Counted from the stretch's first letter, positions 10,980-24,373 are shown. The stretch: DNA of 64,000 nucleotides from Quercus robur (GCF_932294415.1 NC_065536.1:13547974-13611973), one strand, 5' to 3'. The notes: generated by a model not told the origin, from the sequence alone. Numbers and translations: made by a program.

Positions 10980-12954
10980 ACTTTTTTGTGACTTTTTTTT
11001 AAATATGAAATATTACTTCTCTTTTGGTTTATAAATAAGTGTCATTTAAATCTTTAATGTTAGCTATCTTTCTCTCTATTTATCTTTTCTTTTATATTCA
11101 ATGATATTTTTTTTGGGTGGGGGGGGGGGGGGGGGTGGGGTAGAAATTCTATTGAATGTTATACTATTGTGTTAAGATGGGGGGGCTGTTTTGTAGATTT
11201 CTTAGTCTAGTATTAAAAATTTTTTTTAAAAAAAAAAGTGATATAAGGGTGGCTCATGTTCAATTCTTCTAAGATTTTTCATATAAGACATGAAATGACC
11301 ACAACCAAAAAAAAAAAAAAAGTATGACATTTTTCTTAAATAAACAAAAAGTTTCTCCAAGCGAATGCTTCTTTGATGGCTATAATGATATGATATGAGC
11401 ACTCTAGCCTTATCCATTGCCCCAAATTTAACTAGTAATAGTAGTATTGTTGGCTTGAATGGTAGTACTTTTTTGGCAGGAGACTAGACTAATATATATG
11501 TTTTCTTTCTCTAGTTTCTTTTATACAAGTCATGTTAACAGATGTCTTTAGGGCAATTATTAATAAATTATATTAAGAAATTTTTGACACAATTTTTATG
11601 AGAAATATAAAATGATGTCAACACAATTAATTACTTTATCATTTTTCTATAAAAATATTTTAAAAATAGTTTCTAATCCAATGTCCATAAGGCATTAACA
11701 TTTCAATTTTTTTTAAGCATCAGATTTAAAGCAACGTGAACGCATATGTACGTGTGAAAGAGTTTCCAACATCTCAAGCAGGAAAACCCATAAAATAAAA
11801 TAAAAATTAAACCTTCAAAATTCTAAGAAAAGTTGAAAGATTCCATGCCCATTGAGAAAAGAAATCTTCCTTGCTTTTGTCAAACTAATTTTTTACGTAC
11901 CTTTGATGTGTTACACTTCTCTTTTATGCAAGGATAGGTCCTAAGAAAAACTTTGGAAAAATATTTTGTACACCTGATGTATTATACTTTTCTCTCACAT
12001 ATAAGAATATAAGAACGTAACAGCAAAATATAATATAAGAACAATTTTACAAAATTTAGGTTTTTTTTTTTTTTTTTTTTTTTTTTTAGCTCTCTTCAAT
12101 AAGGTCCATTTTTTCTGGTTAAAGATGTTGAACTAACTTGCTGAGGTCAAAGCTTTCCATATATCTTGGCTAGTAGATATAATTAGCTAGACACGAATGT
12201 CTAATTTTATTAGAGCCTTCTGGCATGAGATGTCATCATGATAATATTTTTTAGTTTAATTTATCTTAGATCTTTGAATTTCATAATCAATGATTTAATT
12301 ACTCACTTAAATTTTAATTTCTTTGCTTAACATATAAACTTCAATTAAGCAATGCCATAAACGACATAGACTTAGTAATAAAACATTTAAGAAATCTATA
12401 TACCCCTGAGGGTACAACTGAACTAGATTCCGTATTCAATTGAGAGAGAATGTGCTTGTGTTGGAGGAAGGCGGAGGAATGTGAAGTCAATAGATGATGG
12501 TATAGTTAAACAGCTTTTAATTTTGAGTGAAACTTTTTTTTTTTTTAGTAATTCAATGAGGAGAGGGATTTGAATTCTAAATGTCTAATTTAGAAATACT
12601 AGAAGATGTCAACTAGTTAAGTTATAAGGCTTTTGACAATATAATACTATTTTTGCTATATTATTCAATATAACTATGTAATTTAATTTAATTAGGAAAC
12701 CAAATTTATAATATCTAAAGAATTGTATCTAAATTTTTTCATTTAATTTTTATTTAAAAGCTAATAACCATATAACTCAATTTTGCCCCTTTAATTTTTA
12801 TTTGAAAGTCAATAACCTTATAACTTGTTGCATAGCCTATTCAACCAAGACATCCAAGACTCATATCTCTCTTCCCTACTAAAAATATATACTTTTTAGA
12901 AGAAAAAAAAATTATTACTTAAAAGTTGGGGGACTTTTATGGTCTTTAAGTTAA
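10980..12954. other. Non-coding block A DNA, matching 25500-27240
   Basis: It is AT-rich with long homopolymers: poly-G at 11119-11136 and poly-T at about 12061-12087. The stretch matches block B closely enough to show insertions and deletions but has no coding capacity. An AT-rich spacer near 12880-12920 corresponds to the solo-LTR insertion site in B. Confidence 0.65.
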
Positions 12955-13924
12955 GGCTGCGCTTGTTTCAATGTAAAATATTTTCCGAGTGTAAAATATT
13001 TTCAGGTGAAAATATTTTTGGGAAATGAAAATATTTTCAAGTGTTTGATTGCATTTCAAAAAATGCTTTGAAAAATATTTTATGGTATTTGGTTGTATTC
13101 TTGAAAATACTATAGAAAACACATTTTCTACTTGTTGTTCACATTTTCTCAGCTTCCAAACAAATATATAATATCATTTCTCAATAGATAAATACAAAAG
13201 AAACAAAACCTAACAAAAAAAAAAAAAAATTCATCAAATCTGGTCAAATTGAGAGAAGAAGGAAGAGAGAGAGAGGCAACTGGGTTTGATCTAGAGGCGG
13301 CAGAGACAAGATCGTGCGGCGGAGGCCACTAGGTCACGGTGGGTCGCTTGTCTTGCGGTGGTTTGCTCGACATGGGTAGAGAGAAAAAGGGTAGATCAGT
13401 GACATGGGTGGCAAAGGGAGGAAGAGAGAAACAAGGCAGATTGGCAGTGATAGGCACGACCTAGACGGCGGTGGAGTCAATCTCAAGTTCAAGTGACCGG
13501 CCTCTCTCTCTCTAATGATGGGCGACTCTCTCTCACTCTCTAACGATGACCGGCCTCTCTCTCTCTCTCTCTCTCTCTCTCGGTTCAGTTTTTTTTTTTG
13601 GAAATGGTTTGAAGATAAGCTTGGAGATGGGTTTTGGATTGTGCGGCGGCATGATCTGGGCTGACCGGAGCTTGGCTGAGGTGAGCTTGGAGACGGGTTT
13701 TGGACCGTGTGAGAAGTGTGCTCGAGCTCTCTCTCTTCAGGTGTGGTTTCTGGAAATCGTTTGAAGGTAAAATCGAAGCATAAATGATTTTACGCTCAAA
13801 GTGGCTTATTTTCCAGTCAAAGTGTAAATGATTTTCCGTTGATCGTATTTTCTATAACTGCCAAACACACACAAGGGTGTAAAATAATTTCCTGAAAGTG
13901 TTTTCAGGCGAAACAAACGCAGCC
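12955..13924. mobile_element. Non-autonomous hAT-like element, 970 bp
   Basis: The left end is GGCTGCGCTTGTTTC and the complement of the right end is GGCTGCGTTTGTTTCGCC. The 8-bp flanks are TAAGTTAA (12947-12954) and TAAGTTAC (13925-13932). Block B at about 27985-28010 retains the unduplicated empty site CTTTAAGTTAAGTTTC. The interior is unrelated to a transposase and includes CT-rich DNA (13550-13580) and a G-rich stretch. Confidence 0.85.
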
Positions 13925-14003
13925 TAAGTTACTATATATGTGTATCCAAAAGCTAGTTTTGGATTTTTTTTTTTAATTGATTTTGTTTCTTACATGTTCA
14001 ATA

Positions 14004-14038
<35 letters not shown>

Positions 14039-14461
14039 TAATTAATTATTATATATGTTCCCACAATATGTATACCATGGGCCATGGCATACACACTATG
14101 TGGGATCTTTGGTTCAATTCAACCAAGAAGGATTTTCTTTTTCTTTATTTTATTTTTGCATATAAGTTGAAAATTCAAATGCACAAACAAAATCAAAAGA
14201 ATAAGTCAAGAGTCTTGTCACTCAACTGGTTAACATCCCCTAGTGTTTCCAATAGAATAATCCAAAGTTTAAATCGCCTTCCCCTTATAACTATAGAATT
14301 GGGAAAAAAATCAAACCATTTACAACCCTATTAGGAAAATTCCAATGCCTAATAACATATTCATTAAACTAGTCACAAAAGGCCCATCTTGCCAGCCCTT
14401 TTTTTTATGGGATGCAAAAACAATTTTTTATCTCGTAAATATTTAATTTATATGCAACTGC
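13925..14461. other. Non-coding block A DNA
   Basis: It matches 27990-28385. It includes a 35-base A-run at about 14005-14036 and no supported reading frame. Confidence 0.6.
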
Positions 14462-14613
14462 GTATCCTTAATGCAATAGTCATTCTATAAGTATAAGTGC
14501 TTATGAGATGTGGAGGGTAAAGGTCGGGGTTCAAGTTTCTAAGAGAGAGTTTTACACACATATACACTTAGATTAGGTTAAAGTAGAATTTCTATCTTGT
14601 AAAAAAAAAAAAA
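14462..14613 (+). mobile_element. SINE, copy a
   Basis: It has the same layout as copies at 14687, 50492 and 52784: a GCAATAGTCATTCTATAAGT head, GGTTCAAGTTTC (B-box-like), a TACACTTAGATTAGGTTA 3' region and a TTGT plus A-run tail. It is tRNA-derived by its B-box-like GGTTCAAG. Confidence 0.8.
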
Positions 14614-14686
14614 TTCTTCAAATAATGGATAAAAAAAAATTCCCCATCTACATAGTACACAACGTGTTAAAATAAAACTATTAAAA

Positions 14687-14826
14687 CCACTGCATACTCT
14701 TGGTGCGATAGTCACTCTACAAGTATAAGTGCTTATGGAGTGTGCGGGGCAAGGACCGGGGTTCAAGTCTCCAAAAGGGAGCTTCACACACATATATACT
14801 TAAATTAGGTTAGAGTAGAATTCTAT

Positions 14827-14866
<40 letters not shown>
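14687..14866 (+). mobile_element. SINE, copy b, with target duplication
   Basis: The head is CTTGGTGCGATAGTCACTCT and the B-box-like motif is GGGGTTCAAGTCTCC. The tail is a 37-base A-run. AACTATTAAA flanks it (about 14676-14685 and 14867-14876). Block B at 29200-29240 lacks the insertion, so it postdates the duplication. Confidence 0.88.
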
Positions 14867-14870
<4 letters not shown>

Positions 14871-15170
14871 ATTAAAGGAAATAATAAAACAAAAAAATCT
14901 TATCTCTCTCCTTCACTGTCAATGATGACAAAGAAATTTAACCCAAAAAAAAGATGACAAAGAATGTTATAACTTGTTAAACTCATCTTTCTAAAAAGGT
15001 TTTGTTTTGTCTTTATATACGTTGAAGCCAACTAGCACCTACTCTTCTTCTTTTATGGATGTGTCAGGTATATAAAACTTACACGAACTATTGTTGCTTC
15101 TTTCTTTCCTTTTTGTGATTTTTTTTATAAATATAAATATATATAATAGTTTGGTTATATGAGTAGAGTA

Positions 15171-15330
15171 AGACTTAGATATAGTATTTATGTGCTATTC
15201 TTTAGATTCCTTTTTTAAGATGCCATGTGGACTCATGTGATGAAATTATATTTTTTAATTAAGTAGTCATATTGCTGAATTTTAAGAATAGAATATAAGA
15301 AACAACACTTAAGGTACTGTATCTAAGTTT
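15171..15330. mobile_element. MITE, about 160 bp
   Basis: The left end is AGACTTAGATATAGTATTTA and the complement of the right end is AAACTTAGATACAGTACCTT. Inner parts also pair (GCTATTCTT against AAGAATAG). No coding capacity. Confidence 0.7.
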
Positions 15331-16224
15331 TGTCTATATAAATAATAGAGACCTCGTCTCCTAGCCCAATTTTTGTCAAGACTGCATATGATACAAGAAA
15401 TTAGTTGCAAACTCCAAGCATCAAGCAAAATTTAAGATTTTTTTTTTTTTTTTTTTTTTTTTAAATAAAGTACTTGGAGGTTTTAGGGCTTAATTCCAAC
15501 AAAACTTCTGTACTTCTTGATGCTGCTTGTGGTGTGGATATCTTCCTTGATGTCTTGGTGTAGAAACAAATACCTTAGGAAGGCTTCCATTTATAGGAGT
15601 TTGGGGGTGGTTAAATGACACATGGCAAAATCTGATTAGTGACACATATCACAATATGAATGAAGGAGCTTTAAGATTTTTTCTCCAAGACACGGGGCAT
15701 ATCATTTGATTGACCAAAATGCCTTAATTTTCAAGATGACACGTGTCAGGATTCGATTGAATTGCTTATGTCATTGCTAACACATGTCAATATGTGATTG
15801 GCTTTTGCTTGCTTTTTAAGTTTTTGGTTCAGTGACACTTGACAAATTTTTGTTGGTTTTTGAATAGCGATAGTAGAACCCAATAGTAGCACGTAATACT
15901 TTGTAATTGGTCATACCTTTTGGACTTTGTAATATGACGTGTCAGTTTGTGATAGGTCGAGAATTTTCCCATTTTAACGTTTCACCTTATTCTTACTTCC
16001 TCATGCTAATGAAATGTGATTGAGTACTTGCTAATTGGTAAGTACGTGCTTCTCAGACATTCTTCTTCAAGCTAAGCCCAAAAAAGATTAGAAATAAGCC
16101 ACCAAAATTAATAAATAGAGATTAGAGATGATATGAGCCAAATGGCTACTCAAATGTTAAAATCTAAATAGATAAATATTATCTCGGAGTGAGGATAATA
16201 GAGTTATTATTTCATAATTCAAAA
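15331..16224. other. Non-coding spacer, possibly an old LTR remnant
   Basis: No gene is seen. Words such as GACACGTGTCA, and a TTTATAGGAGTTTGGGGG stretch at about 15590, recall promoter parts of LTRs, but I found neither ends nor a target duplication. Confidence 0.4.
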
Positions 16225-16425
16225 AAAAAAAAAAAAATAATGGAAGAAACAAAAGGACTCGCCAGTCACTGTGCACCACTTAAACCACCTCATTGCATTA
16301 TGCTATGGAATCACCTGTTCACTAGGACTTGCCATTACTCGAACCCATAATTTTAGACTTGCAAATGTGATAAGTTACAAGAACTTCTTACTACTAGGCT
16401 ACCTTCCTGGGTGAGTCAAATTTAT
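16225..16425 (-). mobile_element. tRNA-derived SINE remnant
   Basis: On the minus strand the order is TAGCCTAGTAGTAAGAAG (A-box-like), then ATGGGTTCGAGTAATGG (B-box-like), then CTGGCGAGTCC, ending in a T-rich tail (A-run at 16219-16236 on plus). It differs from the other SINE family in the window. Confidence 0.6.
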
Positions 16426-17765
16426 ACATTCTTCCACACATATACACAAATGACAATGTAACGTACTAACTTATTTTATTAAAAAAAACATATGGGAATT
16501 TAATGATTAATAACTTATATAAACAAAAAGGACCAAAGGTGTGCATGGATTGGGTTTTGTTGGCGGTTAAAGCTACAACATCATTTGTAAAAGTTCATTA
16601 TTTTTTAATATATAAAATACAATTATATCTATTATATATAAGGCTCAGTGTGATGTGATTTTGATCGATTTTGAAATGCCAAACCTACATGCCACACCAA
16701 CCACCGTTGATTCCCCTTTTTTGTACTGATCACCTTAGTCAATCCTATTGATTTCCACTTCCGGCTAAGATTGTAAATGATTTGAGCCAAGGATTAAAAG
16801 TTTAGAATTATTTCTTTAATTTTATTTCAAACATAAGTTAAACTCGAGTTCAAGCTCATCAACAAACTATATTACATGTTTAAACTTGGTTTATTTCCTT
16901 ATTAAACAAGCTCAACCTTTTTGGCTGGGGGTATTTTTCTTGAATAAAACGCAATTGAATTGTCATCTACGTATTTTAAAACTATTACCAGAGTTGTACC
17001 ATTGGCTTGAAAAGGGTCCCACCAAATCAATGTAATGATGTAGAATTGTTTAAAGCGAGTGTATATATATATACTTAACTATTGTTACACAGTACACCAA
17101 AAAAAAAAAACTATTGTTACACATTTTGTTATACACCACCCTACACAGGACAACCAATTTTAGTTATAATTGTAAAATCACAATTTTAATTTGATAAAAA
17201 CACAATTTCAACTGTGTGTTCTGTACAGTATATAACTATCACCCTTATATTTAGGTATGACAACAAGGTGAAGCAAGATCGGATAAGGGTGCGTCTCATC
17301 TTCTTTCCAGCTCAAATTCAACCCCAAAAAGCTTCATTCTGATTCCCACTTAAATCAACCATATGCTCCTTCTAACTTCTTTCACAAGGCAAGCCCCAAT
17401 TTAATTCTAATTTCTGGGTTATGTTCCCAAATTGGTGTAAAAGAAAAGGATTTTATTGGTTCTTGATACGGATATTGTTGTTAATTGTAACTCAACGAAC
17501 CGATTTGCCATTTTATGTGTTATTATCTGTTATTAACAAAGCAGGAAGAACTTCAAGCAAAATAATGAAGAAGCCAGTAAAATTGAGGTTAATATGGAAA
17601 AGGTCATTATCATAAGCTGTTTGGGCCTAATTTGGTTCTTCCTCAAATGGGTTTTGTTTATTTCGATCATAGACTCAATGAAAAGTGATGAATTTGTAGT
17701 ATTATCATAGATGGAGATGATGCAATTCAAATGATTCTGAAGTCTTATTGTTGAAAGAGGTTGTA
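16426..17765. other. Spacer and probable former 5' region of the PIEZO homologue
   Basis: There is no supported gene. The 17260-17765 part is less AT-rich, with CT-rich words (CATCTTCTTTCCAGCTC), and lies directly before the PIEZO start codon. It could be a relic leader region. Confidence 0.45.
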
Positions 17766-18872
17766 ATGGGAAGGTTCCTCAGTGAATTCGTACTGCCTAT
17801 GCTGCTGTTGAAAGGTATTCAATGTTTTTAGTCTTACAAGAATTATTTTTTGTAATTTATAATATGCTGTTTTGTAATTTTTTAGGAAGTTCAATGTGGA
17901 TTGCTTTAGGAATCACTTAGCTAAATATACTTTCAATCTAGAAAGGAAGTGTCACATTAAGATTGTTTGAAGTGTATGAACTTGGAAGTTTTTTAAACTA
18001 ATAATGCTAGTATATGTGAAAGCATATATGTGTTTCAATGAAATGTTATGCTTGAGTAGGTAAATGGGTCGAATTAGAAGCTTGTTTGGGTTTCTCAATC
18101 AATGCTGCATTCCATTTAGTTGAGCTCAATAGAAAAGAAAACAAAGGGAGCATTGGGTTTCATGCCTCTAGAGCCGTATTTATAAAAGGATATATGGAGA
18201 GAACTTTGAGGTAGATTGGTTAAACATTTGGGGTGGTGAAGCATCTATGATTTAATTTGCATCAATCCTAGGATCACTTGAATTCAATGAAGTAGAATTT
18301 CTCTCATTAGGTCTGGGTGATGGGTCACACTTGACTAGAATTGAGTATTGATTTCCCTTTTACAATATAAGTATGACTTGGATGTTGAATTTGGACTATT
18401 TTCTTGCTTTGTTGCATTGAAGGTTCTCACCTCAGGGTTTTATGCTGCTTATTGTTGCACTTTGTACAGCTAGTCACACGAATCAGTCACCCATCTTGGG
18501 TCTCTTTTCCATTTCTCATTTGTAGCAGCATTGGACTTGTTGATTGGTCTTTAACAAGCAATTTTCTAGGTCTCTTCTGGTAAGCATTATAGTTTACATC
18601 AAATGTCAATCTTTCTACTAGTCATTCTACTAAGCAGAAAATGCCAATCTTTTTACTGATTTAAATTTTTCCATACTGGAATGAAGGTGGTGGAGGCATT
18701 TTTGTTGTATGCAGGCTTGAACATCATCCTTCTTTATGTATATCAACTTCCCATTGAGTTTTTTGAGATCTTTCTTTGGGTTGCTGAATTCATTGGGCAC
18801 TTTAAAATATCTGCAAAATCAGAGCAGTCGGAAGTTTGTTATGGTCTTTCCCTCCTACTTTTCTACGTCATG
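17766..18872 (+). pseudogene. PIEZO: PIEZO homologue, N-terminal exons (broken)
   Basis: Three pieces match plant PIEZO, a large multi-pass mechanosensitive cation channel subunit. The ATG at 17766 opens MGRFLSEFVLPMLLL, like the start of plant PIEZO, and ends at a GT donor at 17815. Exon 18423-18579 reads GSHLRVLCCLLLHFVQLVT and HPSWVSFPFLI, with AG before and GTAAGC after. Exon 18687-18872 continues WWR, then FLLYAGLNIILLYVYQLP, ending FYVM at GTAAGC. Splice phases agree between the last two exons. One base is missing just after WWR (near 18697), shifting the frame. The exons that should lie between 17815 and 18422 are not recognisable. This covers only about the first tenth of the roughly 2,480-residue protein. 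Confidence 0.82.
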
Positions 18873-19717
18873 GTAAGCATAGTTTTATTATTACATCTAT
18901 AAACTAGGTTATGTTTTGTTTGGGGTCATTGTCTGGTATGATGGTATAGTCTTGGTTGTCAAGTGGGGATGCATCATCATACATGAGTTTAGAGTGGCCA
19001 CTTCTTGTAAAAGTTCCAAAGCTAATAGCCTTTCTAGGTTTCGGCTGGACCATCACTAGGTAATGGCCTTATCAAATGAAACAATTATGTTCTCATGTTG
19101 CAGTTTGTTCCTTATTAGGGTTCTATGCAAATGTGTCAGATTTGTTCTGAATTCCCTAAATAAAAATGACCACTCTTTCTAGGTTATAACTAGCATATAT
19201 TTATCTTGAGAAAAATTAGAATACCATGTTCAATTTTGTGGTCTTATTAAAGTTTTCTTCAATCTAAATCTTGTGATCATAATCTTATGAGTCTGTTAAT
19301 TGGCCCTCAAATTTTTTTTTTTCTTATTTTTGATCTTTTACGAAAGTTTTTATTTTCCAGTCGTAAGAAGTAAGAACTTAGATATTTTAAATTACAATTC
19401 TCCCAAAAGCTTAAACTCATGAGAAATTGTAAATTTAATCATTTAAACACATAATTCTAACACCACTCCTCACTCTTTCTAGCATGACTTGTTGGCAACA
19501 ACCTTCCAACCTGGATAGCTCATTTCTTAGCTTGTTTGCATCTAACCAATTGTAGTGTAATTTTCTGTCCAAAAATGTAAAGAAAGTAATGCCAACATAT
19601 TGCAAACTAGGCCTGTTTGCATCTTTTGTGTTTGCTTGTTTGATCATTGATACTATCATTTAAAAGTCTGCATTCCATGTCAAAAAAGGTGTCTAACTTG
19701 CAAGTTCTCACCATCTC

Positions 19718-19751
<34 letters not shown>

Positions 19752-20566
19752 ACCAAGTTGTCACCATCTCAAAAATATATATAAAATCTTTGTAAGTAAT
19801 AGCAAAGTCAAGCACAAAATGCATCAGATAATGAAAAATAGAAAAAATGGCTCAATTTTACACATCCAAAATCCAAAATTACCCACATCTGTTAAGTTAA
19901 AGATATGTAAATTTCCAAAGTTACTATAATAACCATATAAATAGGCATTGTTATTGTAGCTTTGTATTTCATTATTTTAAAAGTTTTTTCCCTCACCTCA
20001 TACTCTCATCATATTCATTTAAACTAAATAAAAAATTATTATTTAAATAAAATAAAATGTAAAATAGATAATCTAATGTAGGTGTTTTCAAAAAGTGGTT
20101 GTGTAATATAAAAAAAAAAAAAAAAAGGGTTCTTATGTTAATATAAACATGAATTTTTGTACAAGCCGATGCAATGCTTTATATTTTTTACATTACCTAG
20201 CAGTGTAGGATATATTTAGCAGATTTTTACACATTCAGAAGCACCAGTTTATTGAAAAAGACACTACAATTGAACTTGAATGGTTGTATGTCAAAATATC
20301 AATGGATGTGTCTTTGCTTTTGGTCAATCTGTAACTAGGAAGCCAATATCACAACAATTCTTTAGAGTTTTGAACTGATTTTCTTCTTCCCAATTCTCAA
20401 ATTGATAGAATAAATTTTGATTTTTACACCATGGCTTGACAGCCAAATCAATGTCAATTTTCCGATTCCAATATTTGAAGAACACTATGCACAAAACACA
20501 GTCAAGTAAATCAAAAAAAGAAAAAAAAAGAAAAGAAAAGAACTTCCAATTCCAGTTCTGGACAAC
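18873..20566. other. Non-coding spacer between PIEZO piece and AT74-like copy 2
   Basis: No further PIEZO exons or other genes are recognised. The stretch contains A-runs at 19720-19745 and 20111-20126. The last few hundred bases would be the 3' flank of AT74-like copy 2. Confidence 0.6.
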
Positions 20567-22900
20567 CTATGCACATATACTAGAAGAATCACTTGGGGGT
20601 TCGTCGTCACTGTCTTCATTGTCATCTGAGTCATCTAGATGGTCAAAGAAAGCATTAAGATACCAGGGACAATTTCCATTCCATTCACCCCTGTGGGCAT
20701 TGGCTCGCCATTTTTGGTCAGCTATCATATCTTTGTCAAGTCCCCATTCTTGCATTTCCTCCTCTGTGTGATGGATTGCTAAGCTGTATTCTCCACCACT
20801 TCCTAATTCTATCACTCGGAATTCACAGTTCCCAAGATTGTTTAGGCGCTCAAATTGCTCAACCGTCCACTTGAACCACTTCATGAGGAAGACCCGTGCC
20901 GTTAGCCCATGTGAGACGATTATAAAATTCAAGTCATGGGAAGGGTCATGGTGAAGCCTTTTCATGTCTATGTCCCTCCACAGTGATTCAAGAAAACCTG
21001 TAAGATTCAAATTCCCTCTTCAATTCTGCATTTCAATGAGACAAAAATTTGAAAATAATTCCTCCATTCAGGAATATACTTCCAACTAACCACCCAATAT
21101 ACCACCCACAACAAATTCTTGTATTGCAATTTACTGCATACGACATGAATGGCATTTCTATTTTACTGGAATAATAATCCAAAACATGAAAATCCCCCAC
21201 AGAACATCCCACTAAAGGATTTCAAGTTAGGTTGGATTTTGTGGCTGCTACTTTGCTCACTTCGAAAGCATCGAATTCAGGCCAGCTAGAGCAATGTCTA
21301 ATTGTCTAGTATCAATAGCACATGTGCACAAGCAAACAGTAATTCCAACGTAAGAAATTGAATACTGCACTTGCAATGTAATTTCATATAATTATTATAG
21401 TTCAGAGACCCTAATTCTCCAATGGAACTAAAAGTGCTATATAGTATGCATAGTAAGTTAGTAACATTCTTTCCTTCAAAATTTTCAAACGATGCATCAT
21501 CGATTTTTCCTTCTTTTTTAATTTTTGGGAACTTATTCAGTTATGCAGATGCTAGATATTTGGAAATGATAGCATACTGATACTTCTTAAATTTAAGAGG
21601 ATAAATTTTATCTAAGAAACTAAGTATGCAATGGGAAATTGGAAAATATTATTCTATTGTTAATTCTCAAAGCAAAGCCACGCAGAGGCATTGGGTGTTT
21701 ATATTTTTAAGCAAAAGGCATTTGCACTACTCTGTTATAAGATCATTCAACTTTTTCATACAATTTTTTTTTTGCAACATTTTCTATTGCATATTTGAAA
21801 GCTACAGCCTCCAAATAAGAAAATCACTGCAGTGCAAGACGTGTCAAGCATCCAGGCACACAACTTGTAGCCGTTTAAGTGAACTATGGCTACATGCAAG
21901 TAATGTGAATTTTGCTGATGTGACTGAAAGCGGATGGCTTATACACTGTGTAACCTATGACTATATGCTAACAGAATGGGAAACATATTTTCTGCATGTG
22001 GAACCATAGGATACAGAACAGCAACATGCATAAGCAACCATGACTCTGAAAATCAGTAATTTTTTTTAACAACATAGGGAATGAGTCTGCAAATCATATT
22101 TCAGCTTGATTAAAGTAGAAAAATATTAAAACGTGATTATTGTTTGGATAACAACAATAATAAAAGATGGAGCACAAATGCCTGGTTGGTTTTTCCTCTA
22201 CCTCTGGCCAGCACTCAGAAAAGACATTAACCAAAAAATTCATGCATGCTTGGTTCTGTGCAAGCTAACTTTCACCAAGAGCTGAGAGCAGCCGGCCAAA
22301 CAAGGTTAACTCAATTTGTTATCTAATCAGGCGATGGCTGTGGTAAACTCATCTTCCAAGTAAGAATTGCCTAATGCAGAAGTGCTTTAAACTGGTCCAT
22401 TTATGGCATCCTTAGGTCCTATATTATTCACACTAACCAAAATTAACCAGTCAAACTCTGATTCAAAGTTTGAGGTCAAGTCTCTGGCAGTCTATAAAGA
22501 AGTTCTTAATTTTGTGTTTATGTAGCTAGAACTTATTCAAATAAAAATTTAGATTGGATAATCTGGTAAAGGTTTAATATTTAACCGTATACTGGCATAT
22601 CTTTTTTGTTTTATTAACATTTTATAGTACTTCTTGTCCACCATTTTGGACTCGTAGATCAGTCCATTGGACTCATTTATTTAAAACGCTTCTTCAATTT
22701 GCAACTGTGGAAGTTCCATTCATTTTAGCGCATACCATTTTAAGCACACCCCAAAAACAAACTAATTCTAATTTTTTAAATAATAATAATAATACAAACA
22801 CACACACACGCACACACTCATTTATACATAATTCCAAAGTCCTTATATCAATAAATGAAAGCAGATGTACTACAAACTTAGCTGAAGGGAGGGAGTATCT

Positions 22901-22949
<49 letters not shown>

Positions 22950-24255
22950 CTCTACTAGCCAAAATATTACAAGTTGTGATGGGCATACTTCTGAGTTTGA
23001 TCCTTGGTATTTTCAAAAATAAAACACACACACACACTACAGAAATGAATGAAAACAAGGATAACAAAAAGAACAAGGGTTAATTAAAATCATGTACCTT
23101 AAACTATAAGGGCATTTGTAAGCGTATCCTAATTCGCAATCAACAACCTAGTTCATGTTAATTTGCAATGTCCTTCATGCCTAAATTAGTCTCAAAATTA
23201 AAAATTTAGTGGACAACTATCCTCAATCTCCAAAGAGCATTTCAACGTATAACCTTAAAATGAGAGTATCTAATTCTATACCTAACTTGAACTATATATA
23301 TATGATAGGATTTAAACCCATCAAGCCAAGACACCAATAATTTTCTTTTTGGTTAAACTTTTTTTTTTTTTAATTTACCAATATAAAAAGAGCAGTAATA
23401 ATTACACATTGCATACAAGATTTCAGTTAAAATTGTGAAGTCATATTTGAACAAACGGTGTGTTAAGGCAGTGTATAACAAATTGTGTGTGCAATAATAA
23501 TTAGCCTAAGTAAAGCAAACCGATAAGTTCCACATTTGCCTCCTACTTACTACTTTTAGCAATACGTTATGTACTTTTTAAGTGTAATAAATAAACCTAG
23601 CCAACTTTCTTAAAGTCCAAAAAAAAGAAAAACAAGTAAGCAAACCCATAAAAAATAGCCACGAAACAACACATAATTGGGTCCTTTTAAGGTGGGCCCA
23701 GAGAACAAAACAAAACGTAACATCATAAACAAGCAATTGCAAAAAAGCGTAGAGAACACACACAAAAAACAAAGAAAACAAAAAAGACGTACTGGAAACG
23801 CGGTCGAAGACGTCAGCGGCGGACTCGCCTTCTGGGAAACGATAGAAGAAACGACCGAACCTCTCGCGCGTTCGTTTGATCGCTCTCATTCTCTCTTCCA
23901 CCTGGAAGTTCCCGAAGTCTTGCTCTCGGATCCGACACTCTTCTCGGACCCTTATGATCCGTTTCTTCGGGAAGCTCCGGCCCAGCTCCCGGAGCGTCGA
24001 TCGGGTGCGGGCGTACGGGGACACGTAGAAGTACACGCGCCACGAGTTCGTGGAGGAGGTGGTGGAGATGAGGTGGCGGAGCCGGGCCCCGGCGTCTTGG
24101 GCCTGGGCCAGGCCCACGTCGGTGAGCGGGATTTGGTGGTCCGGGGTGGTGCTGTAGGTTGAATTGTCTAAATTGCCCTTGGACTCGCCGTGGCGCATTA
24201 TGATTATGCGCTTTGGGAGCGCTGACAATTTTGAATGGTTTGGATTTTGATGCAT
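20567..24255 (-). CDS. AT74-like phosphoglycerate-mutase-like protein, copy 2 (complete; exons 23793-24255 and 20567-20997)
   Basis: Two exons join in phase 1 (A|GT, giving DRVSSFLESLWRDID) into 297 codons, close to the family's usual length. Exon 1 starts at the ATG at 24255 and ends at donor GTACGTC; exon 2 begins after acceptor CTTACAG and ends at TAG 20569-20567. Visible features are the RHG motif at residues 21-23 (KRIIIMRHGES), SPYARTRST (second catalytic Arg), FFYRFPEGESAADVFDR, VSHGLTARVFLMKWFKW (second catalytic His in SHG) and a C-terminal acidic tail (DDSDDNEDSDDEPPSD). This is a histidine phosphatase of branch 1, most like Arabidopsis AT74. No signal peptide or membrane segment is seen, so it is probably soluble. 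The biochemical substrate is unknown. It is the only complete gene of the four copies. Confidence 0.93.
20998..23792 (-). other. Intron of AT74-like copy 2 (2.8 kb)
   Basis: The intron has GT at 23792-23791 and AG at 20999-20998. It is AT-rich, with a 44-base T-run at 22901-22944 and CA repeats near 22797-22816. The left and middle parts match bases 20-740 of block A. No nested gene is supported. Confidence 0.8.
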
Positions 24256-24365
24256 TTTTATTTTTGAAACTGCTTTGTGTGGGAATAAACGAAAAATGTG
24301 GTATTTGGGTTTTGGAGGATTTTTGTTTTTCTGTTTCGGTTTCTTAAAAGTGTTTTTCCTGTCAA

Positions 24366-24373
24366 TTTATATA
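24366..24373 (-). promoter_or_regulatory. Probable TATA box of AT74-like copy 2
   Basis: The minus strand reads CCTATATAAATTGAC about 110 bases before the ATG. Copy 1 keeps the equivalent motif. Confidence 0.55.

Larger units (their letters stand above)
1..15020. repeat. Segmental duplication, block A (paralogous to 21078-29350)
   Basis: Successive stretches match block B in the same order and orientation: 30-400 with 21100-21410, 410-640 with 22440-22660, 1390-1960 with 23790-24370, 2410-2580 with 24440-24600, 11140-12950 with 25500-27240, 13930-14460 with 28000-28385, and 14610-15010 with 29130-29350. Differences are point changes plus private insertions. The left end lies outside the window, because block B begins with an AT74-like second exon that A would carry just beyond base 1. 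The right end is near 15020, where similarity stops after a TTTTGTTTTGTCTTT motif. Confidence 0.8.

Noticed and set aside
23677-24162. Plus-strand 161-codon frame
   Set aside because: Antisense shadow of AT74-like copy 2 exon 1.
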